NCBI GenBank assembly: GCA_947652115.1 | Contig: OX393573.1 | Span: 3,422,498 to 3,486,497, forward strand | Source of the DNA: Blastomussa wellsi | Taxonomy: Eukaryota > Cnidaria > Anthozoa > Scleractinia > Plerogyridae | Direction of reading: 5' to 3' | Length of the DNA stretch: 64,000 nt | Part shown: piece by piece, positions 56,271-64,000 of the stretch | Position numbering within the stretch: position 1 is the first letter of the stretch | How the letters are laid out: the number at the start of each line of letters is the position of its first letter | Notes under the pieces: model-generated | What the model saw: only the letters and a program-made list of their open reading frames with translations | Database searches by the model: none | What the model was told of the DNA's origin: nothing | Program-made: the position numbers and the translations under genes

Positions 56271-57780
56271 GTAAACCCTGGAGAATCGTTTGTTAATCGT
56301 CCACGAGTCGTCCTGGTGGGATTAATTATATAAAGAACTGTCGATCGTGTAGTTTGATCGTCCGGGTGAGGGTAGTCCTGGAAAGGACTGTTGTCGGTGA
56401 CAGTGACTGACGTTTCGACAACCTGAGCGGAAGTCATCATCTGAGTCATGTGAAGCGTTGTCTGTTAGTAGAATTTTAGAAGTCTGTAAGACTCGAGTAG
56501 TTGATGTCGTCGGTCGTGATTGGTCATGATCAGTTTCGGTCCGTCGGTAAAGTCAGGTCGTTCTATTCGGTCTGTTTGTTATGTCCATTTCGGGAATTAG
56601 TCGTTTGTACGTTGCCGGTAGTGGTTGATTTCTGTTGAGGATTCTGTTCGTTAGTAAACCAGCTTTCCAAAGCCAGTCGTTGAAAATAGTTAGTGCTGTA
56701 GGTTAAACAGTAAGCAGAGTCCCAGTCGATATATTGTGGTTCGCAAGTCGACGGTGCTCAGCAATGTGATTGTGACGTCACAGTTTCTCGTCGCTCGTTT
56801 GTGTTCAGTCAGTCTTGTGTTGAGGTTCCTGCCAGTCTCTCCGAAGTAAAAGGCTTGGCAGTCGGAGCACTTGATCTTGTAAACTGCTCCTTGTCTGTTG
56901 TTAGGGTCGTCATTGTCTTTAACTTTGGTTAGTAAAAGTCGTAGCGTTGTAATCGGTTTGTGGGATACGCGGATATTGTAAGGTTGCAAAATCCGCGAGA
57001 TGGTTTCAGTCATTGTAGTCGTAGGAGTTGGGTTAACGTTAGTTTCAGTGGTCAGTTCAGTAGGTCGGTGAATGTTTCGTCCAATAAAGTCTGTGTAGTT
57101 GTTTTTAGAAAAAGAAAACACGATCAAGGTAACCGTTTTCGTGAGATAAATTGTCTTTGAGTTGCAAACTAGTTTCGTCGTCTCGTCATTGTCGTTGCTT
57201 TGTGTGATGTCGGGTTGTAAGATGATTCGTCAAGTAGTCTGTCGGTATGCGCCGGTCTTCTGCAAACTGTTGTACTTAGAGCGTTACCGTCTCGTTCAAC
57301 CAGGCAGTCTAGAAAAGGAAGTTCTCTTCAACTTCTGTGGTAAACTGTATTTCAGCGTTCTGTTCGTTGAGGTGGTTGTGAAACGCGTCAACACTGATCT
57401 GAGCAGACGTCATCTCGAAGTCAAGTGAAAAATTGTTTGTCAACCCGAGTAACAATTTTCGCGTCGTGTTCGCAAACAGTAATTGTCAGTTGTAAATTTC
57501 AGTTCGTCCGTGATTGTTAGCAAGATTGGATCGATTCTTTCTGCAGTCAAAGTTCGTTTGTCGGTTTTGAATCGTGAATAAGTCGTCTGCCAATAACTGT
57601 TGTAATCGTTTGAGAGAGAGAGTTATTGAGTCGCTGAAAACAGTTTGTGCAGTCGGTACAGTTGTGCAGTAAAGTATGAAAGTCAGTGGCCCAAACCAAT
57701 GTGATTGTCAAGGTAAAAGTTTCTCGTCGAGTTTTGTATCCAGTTAGTCTCGTGTCCAGGGTTCCACCATGCAATCTCGC
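56271..57780 (-). mobile_element. PLE remnant: GIY-YIG pieces and terminal repeat
   Basis: On the minus strand, 57127-56690 carries ISRILQPYNIRVSHKPITTL and the GIY-YIG core GAVYKIKCSDCQAFYFGETG. After RNCDVTI a one-base shift moves the rest (NHIAEHRR...NHNIDWDSA) to another frame. A second piece at 57774-57547 (LDTRLTGYKTRRETFTLTIT) looks like a diverged copy of the same part. A terminal-repeat-like segment with 'gtcgaaacgtc' lies at 56405-56446. RT was not found, so the remnant is defective. Confidence 0.75.
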
Positions 57781-60350
57781 CGATGTATGAAATGTATATG
57801 GCCAAATAGTCGTAGCAAATTACAATTTGGAGAAATGTGTTCATCATGTCTCTGTTCTCTTGTCAAGTGCAGTAAAAGTCAGTTGATGAAGCAAATATGT
57901 GAATCTGTTAAGGCGGCCGGCACTATTCAATGTGTCTTACACATAAAATGGACTAAAACTTTCTTGGTACATAGTTGTATTTTTGGAAAGCTATGCAATC
58001 GGAATTGTTTAAACACGAAGGAACTCTAAAATGGACTTTGCCCTCTTTCTCACACCCCCTCCTTCCCATAGACAGTCTAATTTGCATCACAGTTTCGTAT
58101 GTGGATGATGGCGCATTGTGGAATAATTCGGTTTCATTTGAGATTTGAAATTCACTGTGAAAATTATTCCTAACAATTTTCCGACTCTTGTAGTCTGACC
58201 TCAGATAATTGAATAGATAATTGGTAAAATAAATCCAGTTCTATTGCAAATGTGAATCTCGAGTCAGACTGAATTTCAGTGTTAACATGTAAGCCAAACT
58301 TTGTCAAAATTGAATTTAAAAAATAGACCAAGATAGCTAAAGAGGCTATTCAAAAATGATAATAATTCTGTTGGATTAAGAATATTTAAAACTGACGAAC
58401 TGGAAATTTAATTCAAGTTCACTGAAAGTCTTCTTTGGGAATCCCCTTTCAAAGAGCGCTGCGTGTTTAAACAACAGTTTTTAAATTCGTTTGTTAGTCC
58501 GTTCGTTTTCCAAATCCTCGCACGTCATGCAGTGCCACCTTAACAGTACTTTTTGCGACATCAACTGAGGCAGTAATCAATGCTACATTTAAAATACCGA
58601 GTGTTCTGCAGACATAGAACAATTAACGCTCACGATGAAAAAACCGCACCGTTGTAAAACGCTAAATAATCAAATAAATTTCAATTTGCGTCAGCTCGAT
58701 TTTAATTTGATCAAAACAATAGTATTAACAGTTGGTGCCAATCAAGTAATCACCGAGGTTAGCAATACGTTGCGATTATGTCTGCAAAAGAATCGGTGAA
58801 ATGATGGCTGAAGGGTAAACTGCACTTAAAAAAATTGTTCCAACTTGCTAATGCAAATGTTGTGTTCGATTCAGAATATCAATGTATCTTCACAATCTCT
58901 AATAAACCAGGAGAGAAATACTCTTGCAAATTATATTAAGACCTGACTGATCAGCCACCATTTCAATAAAGTTATTTTAGAATTCCAAAGCTCTTATCTT
59001 TGACGAGTGTATTTCCTCTTATTTTATGTGTTTCCAGTTTGTCCATTTTCCATGCTTCGTAACTCTTCTTTCCATCTTGTGAAGTTGGCTCTCGTTTCTA
59101 AAAAGAGAAATAATGAATTCAAAGATCAGCAAATGTTGAAATGTTTAAAGCTGCAAAGAAAATAATATTGAAGGTCCTTGCCTGTCTAATTAATTTTGAA
59201 CAGCATATGCTTTCGGCTTTCAACACGTAAATATTTTTGGTGAAAGAGCATTCCTCAGATATTCTGGTGTACCTTTAAACCTCGAGCCAACTTCAGCCTT
59301 AGGTTTAACCGTTCGACAACTAGTTCGGTTAACGTTTTCGGAGCACTGATTTATTATACACTACAACATTGTGAACAAAGCAATTTAATCATACAATTCA
59401 TTTGTTGTACAACTCAGTTTTCTATTTGAAGCGACGCAAAGAGCGAACAGAAAGCGCACGTGTTAACTCTCGTTGGCAACATTCTTACACTCAGAAAGCC
59501 TTCTAGACAAAAATTAAAGTTATATTAGGCAAATCCAGTGCTTACCTTTGAAAGGAATAGAGTGACGAAGGCTTTAAAAGCTTCAAATCCGCCAAGCATC
59601 AAGCATCTTCTTCCTTCATGAGTTTAAACGGGACCTCACCGGACGACACGTCTTCACACATCCACGACCTGTTTGGTTTGAAGCACGTGATACAATTTGT
59701 CATGAATATGGATTAGAAAAATGGCGCGGATTTTGTTTGCACGCTTTTTCTGCCAGCGAATCAAAAACCGCGGAAAAAGAAAGAAATTTACGCAGTTATA
59801 TTGCAATAATTTTAAATTAGCATTTCTTTTTGTATTCTGAATTATTTTAAGCGATTACTGTCAAGAAACGTTTGAGACACAGCAATCAAAAAACAACGGC
59901 AAGGAAATTTTGAACGTTGTACTCAATTTCAGGGTTTCCTTGCAAAACAAGCAGTGAATAAGATTCAACCAAAAGGCTGAAATGCGCTTGGCTTCCGCTT
60001 TCATTTTGTAACTAGTATTTCAAGGAATTGTTTCCACCATGGATATATGTAACAATTAATTTTATGACGCCAGCTGCTACAACATGAGCAAAATATTAAA
60101 TATTATTTTCATTTAAGTTGTTCAAACCTGGCATAAAAACGCACACAAACTGAAGTCACACGAAAGTTACTGATCAATGTTGAATGATTCATCAATTTCA
60201 TGTTTAGATCTATCTTACATGTCTGACTTATTTGAGTTGGGTGACAGAACTTCATTGGCTTACCTCATTTGAATTGAAAAGTGGTCAGAAGCCCGACTGG
60301 CTAAACTTAGGTTATTACCAGCAACTTCCTTCTTGTATAAATGCTGGTTT
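57781..60350. other. Gene-free stretch
   Basis: AT-rich DNA with short open frames only. No domain, clear splice pair or repeat structure was recognised. Confidence 0.4.
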
Positions 60351-60883
60351 ATAGGCCATTCCGAAATTGCGCAGGGAACTGACACAACCACACGAAAGAT
60401 CACGTTAAAATTGGTGATCTGACCAAGTTTGAAGTTTTTAGGTTGAAAAGAAAACAAGTTATGGACTGTGAAACATGGATCAAAATCCATACAAACGTCT
60501 AGAATTTTGACACAGCGTCCCCCAAAACCATATAAACTCACATATATTTTTATGATTTCCGCGATACCCTTACACATGGGCAGTCATAGTGATTTTCTTC
60601 TCAGCTTCTTTCAAATAGCAGTTCCATGACGGCATTTTACAGTCGTCACAAATCTGATAAAAATTTTAAAGGTTTGTATAGTTTTGGGGGACGCTGTGTC
60701 AAAATTATAGACGTTTGTATGAATTTTAAACCATGTTTCAAAGTCCGAAACTTGGTCTCTTTTCAACCTAAAAACTTCAAACTTGGTCATCTGACCAATT
60801 TCAACGTGATTTTTTGTGTGGTGGTGTCAATTTATCGATTGAAATCTCGCCCCAGTTGCCTGTGCAATTTCGGAACGGCCTAT
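60351..60883. repeat. Palindrome, about 210-bp arms, of a dispersed repeat
   Basis: 'ataggccattccgaaattgc' at 60351 is inverted against 'gcaatttcggaacggcctat'. The arms also share 'gacgctgtgtcaaaatt', 'acttggtctcttttcaacct' and 'ggtcatctgaccaa' with their reverses. One arm is found alone at positions 1-180. Confidence 0.75.
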
Positions 60884-60941
60884 TTGCTGCACAACAGGAA
60901 GAGGAAAATATCACCTTCGGCGCATGCGCCTGCTTAACCAA

Positions 60942-61160
60942 TAGCCACGGCACAGGCACCCATACGTTTTATGTGATTTACGCGAGAAAAGTTCGAAAAT
61001 TTCCCTAAATTCTACGTGTGGAAAAGAATGTAAATCTATGTGGTCTTTTGCATTCTTTTCTACACGTAGAATTTAGGGCAATTTTCGAACTTTTCTCATA
61101 TGTTCTCTTACATAATGTCACGTAAATCACATACAACGTATGGGTTGCCTGTGGCTACGG
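60942..61160. repeat. Palindrome, about 100-bp arms
   Basis: 'gcacccatacg' with 'gtgatttacg' and 'aagttcgaaaatt' is inverted against 'aattttcgaacttttctcat' with 'cgtaaatcac' and 'cgtatgggttgc'. The centre lies near 61040. It starts about 60 bp after the previous palindrome. Confidence 0.75.
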
Positions 61161-61505
61161 TCGCTCTCGCGCGCAATCTTTTCCCCAGAGGCAGCTTTCT
61201 TTTACTCTTCACTCTGACCCTGAGTCCAATTTTTTGAGCTAATGAAGGGTGATAATTGCTGAGAATTAATAACATGTTGTTTTGTTTCAAAAAGTGGTAT
61301 AAAGACGCACACAAATTGAGAATTTGTTTTCCGGATATTTCGGAGAGTCTGGCTGTCCGAATTAAATATCGGGAAAACACATTCTCAAGTCTTTTTTTAT
61401 TATTTGCTGTTTTTTTTTTTCATTACCGTTGATTCTATTAATTTAAAACTACAGGATTTAGATTGAAGGTCGTCCTAATAGAAGATTCAACGTTTACGTT
61501 TTATT

Positions 61506-61628
61506 TAAAGGAGCAGTGTCACGGCATATGAAGTCATTTGAACGAAGTCCAATTGAACGAAATCTATAAATAAGAGTTTTCTAATGCCGAAAAACACCGA
61601 TGGGATAATAAAATGCTGAAATTATACA
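61506..61628 (+). mobile_element. AAAGGAGC-family MITE, one end only
   Basis: 'taaaggagcagtgtcacggc' and 'tctaatgccgaaaaacacc' match 34594-34700. The right terminus is absent. Confidence 0.55.
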
Positions 61629-62632
61629 ATACAGATTACAAACGACAATTCTCATCCCCAGGGCCCACTGCGTTGCTCAGCTCGACTAAAAAAAATATGT
61701 AGTCGTCGGGCTTGTTAAAACAATCACCGATAAAATTACTGTAACATCGCAAATTAAATACTAGGAGTTTTCAGGAGGGCTTTCAGGAGCGATGACCAAA
61801 CCTCGTTCCCAGGGTCCGCTCCATGACGTAAGCTCCAACTTTAGCGCCATCCACGCAAGCATTGTTATCACGAAAGCGAACCAATCAGAAGTCAATATTA
61901 ATGGCAAAAGAACCTGACAACCTGTGTTATGGAAATGAGATCGAAGTAAACGGTCGTCAAGCGTCCCCTTGGTGTGAAATATTTGAGTTTCAAAAAGCTT
62001 CGTCCAGTAACCGCAGAAAGAGAGACCCATGAAATATTTAAGAACCATCGAGTAGACGTTTTAATGTCCGAACGCAACAAGATTACTGCTGGGAATTGTG
62101 AATAACCGAAGACGTGTTGACGCCATATTTGATCTGAAAAAAAAGCTTGTAAAAGATCTGTTTTCGAATTTCTTTCAGCAAGCTTCGATTTGACACAGCT
62201 GTTTAAAATAAACCGTTGGAAAGGTTTTTGGTTGTTTGCAGCGTTGGAATTTGTCAGCAACTTAATACAACAAGACGGTGTTAAAACATTTTCCAAGCGA
62301 GTTTTGTGCAACTGTTATTTCGCCGAAGGTGAGAACCGCCGCTTTCATGAACAGTATTTTGATAGCTGTTTCCTCTTCCTGGAGTTTGAATTCATCGTCT
62401 TCTGGGCAAATTTGACCATTGAGCGATTGTGTTTGATGGAGGAATGGAGATTCAACTAAATCGCGAGTAAGTTGTATGGCAAATCAACATTCCAAGTGCT
62501 CGACAGATTTAGATAATCTTAAATTCCAAAAGCGGTAAGGAATTAACAACATAGCTGCCTCCACTGAACTGTGAAGCTACAAGTTTGCTTGAATTTGTGA
62601 ACGTCTCAGAACGTCGAACACGTCTAAAAATA
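61629..62632 (+). other. Upstream region of the EGF-repeat gene
   Basis: It is expected to hold the promoter and 5' UTR. 'cgccatatttgatc' near 62121 resembles sequence near other starts in this window, but no core promoter was fixed. Short frames on both strands are not supported as genes. Confidence 0.35.
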
Positions 62633-64000
62633 ATGCATTCGGTATTACTACAGTTTAGCCTTGAACGAGTGGTGATTATTTGTGCTATCTGGGTTTTTGC
62701 ATCTGGATTGATGACTGTTTCGGCTCAAAACGCCTCCACTACCTCATCAAATTCACTTTGTAAGTTACAATGCCCATCTGGCTTCCAGTGCTTCAACAAC
62801 ACCATTCAAACAAGAGTCATAGAATGGGGACACAATGGTCATCTTTGCGATGGCCAGTTTGCTGAACAGTGTTATAATGAAAGAGACCCCTTGGGGTTTA
62901 AAAAGGGCCCCAGACAAATTCCTCAAACTGTTATACAGGGGGATAAAGTGATATTCAAACCATCTTCCTCACTCGCTATGGATGTTTTGAACGTTTCAAG
63001 AGATATTTACTACAGCTGTGGCTCAAATGGACAAATTGTTCAAAATAGCACAACGAGTTCATTTCAAGTGCCATCACAGTATTTAAATCCACCAGGAATC
63101 AAGTATTTTATAACAACTGCCGGCCTTTTAAGTTGCAAATTTGGTATAAGGCTTGAGGTGTACGTGCGCAGCCGTCAACAGTCCGGTTGTGTAAACCCGA
63201 CAGTGTCTAACTTAGGTGTTTGCAGTGGTGTAGGTCTTTGTGGCAGTGATGCAAGAACCTTCTTTACTCGAAACTACTCGTGTTTATGTTGTGATGCATA
63301 CAAAGGAAGGTACTGCGAAGAGCTAGACAGTTGTCATGCAAGCAGAAATCAGTGCAGAAATGGTGCAACATGTCATGATGTCACAGATGGCGTATCTGAT
63401 AGCTTCAATTGTACATGTGTACCTGGGTGGGACGGAACCTTTTGTGAAAATAACATTGATGAATGTAAGTCTAGTCCTTGCAAAAACGGAGGATTCTGTG
63501 TTGATTACATTAATAGTTACCAATGTTTGTGCCCACCAGACACAGCAGGAGAGAACTGTCAAATAGTTATTCCAGATCTTTGCGCAGATAACCCATGCGC
63601 CAATGGTGGAACATGTGAAAGGTCAGGAGAAAACCGACGGAATTTTACTTGCACATGTCTTCCAAATTTTACTGGAAGAAACTGTACAGTTAACATTACG
63701 TCATCGTCCATTGTGTTTACACTCGCAACATCTATTCAAACAAGTAAATTATTTTCCACTACCTTGGTGGGGAATTCTTCCGTTGCTACACGAATGTTGT
63801 CTTCCCCATTTGTTTACACAACAAGCTTGAGATTGACATCTTCTGTTCCGAAAGCATCATCCCAAGTAAGCACAAGAGCAAGCAGTTCACAAGACATATC
63901 ATCCCCAGCTACATCGCAGTTGTCATCTGCATCTAGCAAATTGGCTTCTACACTTTCATCTTCGGTAAAGGAGCCACTTTCAACAGTGAGATTGTCATCT
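62633..64000 (+). CDS. Secreted/membrane protein with EGF repeats and Ser/Thr-rich stalk, runs off the window
   Basis: The frame is open from ATG 62633 to the last base (456 codons) with no intron. The N-terminus has a hydrophobic signal sequence (VVIICAIWVFASGLM, 13-27). Residues of about 98-178 (GDKVIFKP ... YYSCGS ... GIKYFITTAGLLSCKFGIRL) look like a cupredoxin-type beta domain without clear copper ligands; this is a weak call. EGF-like modules follow: a partial one at about 186-228, then 234-271, a calcium-binding type at 274-309 (NIDECKSSPCKNGGFC) and 317-351. From about 355 on it is Ser/Thr-rich and mucin-like. The role is probably cell-surface or matrix adhesion; whether a transmembrane domain follows cannot be seen. 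A GTAAGT inside the ECKSS codons could be a false donor, but the EGF pattern continues through it. Confidence 0.85.
   Translation, partial: MHSVLLQFSLERVVIICAIWVFASGLMTVSAQNASTTSSNSLCKLQCPSGFQCFNNTIQTRVIEWGHNGHLCDGQFAEQCYNERDPLGFKKGPRQIPQTVIQGDKVIFKPSSSLAMDVLNVSRDIYYSCGSNGQIVQNSTTSSFQVPSQYLNPPGIKYFITTAGLLSCKFGIRLEVYVRSRQQSGCVNPTVSNLGVCSGVGLCGSDARTFFTRNYSCLCCDAYKGRYCEELDSCHASRNQCRNGATCHDVTDGVSDSFNCTCVPGWDGTFCENNIDECKSSPCKNGGFCVDYINSYQCLCPPDTAGENCQIVIPDLCADNPCANGGTCERSGENRRNFTCTCLPNFTGRNCTVNITSSSIVFTLATSIQTSKLFSTTLVGNSSVATRMLSSPFVYTTSLRLTSSVPKASSQVSTRASSSQDISSPATSQLSSASSKLASTLSSSVKEPLSTVRLSS

Noticed and set aside
56129..56449. 106-codon minus frame as a gene
   Set aside because: It lies in the PLE terminal-repeat region and includes the hammerhead-like motif.

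Overview
This window is eukaryotic. It has intron-rich genes with GT-AG junctions, about 40% GC and very many dispersed inverted repeats, SINEs and Penelope-like retroelements. The gene set (an RBM24/38-type RRM protein, adenylyl cyclase-associated protein CAP, and an EGF/mucin-type surface protein) together with this repeat style fits an anthozoan cnidarian, most likely a stony coral. That assignment is inference; no species marker is present.

Layout. 1-3700: mostly non-coding, with an old repeat at the left edge and a weak candidate terminal exon. 3794-5986 (+): a four-exon RBM24/RBM38 (SEB4) homologue whose exon phases all agree, giving 244 residues. 6.0-14.1 kb: gene-free, holding foldback hairpins, two MITE-like elements and a SINE. 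14193-26525 (+): a complete 14-exon CAP gene of 462 residues, whose introns are full of minisatellites and inverted-repeat elements, including one palindrome nested inside another. 28818-30431 and 31204-31644 (+): two intronless neighbouring genes of unknown function that share a VGDxTxVxIC motif and a basic tract. 32737-35120 (-): a three-exon gene for a 138-residue LRAT/NlpC-like protein with His, His and Cys in catalytic-like positions. 35.3-62.5 kb: a gene-poor, repeat-rich region with Penelope-like element (PLE) pieces (36.1-37.9, 47.8-48.1, 51.0-52.0 and 56.3-57.8 kb), a second reverse-transcriptase relic (40.7-41.5 kb), SINEs, and a 1.6-kb palindrome flanked by TTAA. 62633-64000 (+): the start of a secreted or membrane EGF-repeat protein that runs off the window.

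The genes do not form a pathway: CAP acts on actin turnover, RBM24-like on mRNA, and the EGF protein at the cell surface. The strongest leads for novelty are the two-gene VGDxTxVxIC pair, the LRAT-like mini-enzyme, hammerhead-like motifs in the PLE terminal repeats, and the histone-type stem-loop carried by transposon-like elements. All gene models come from reading frames and splice-site phase alone; no transcript or database evidence was available.
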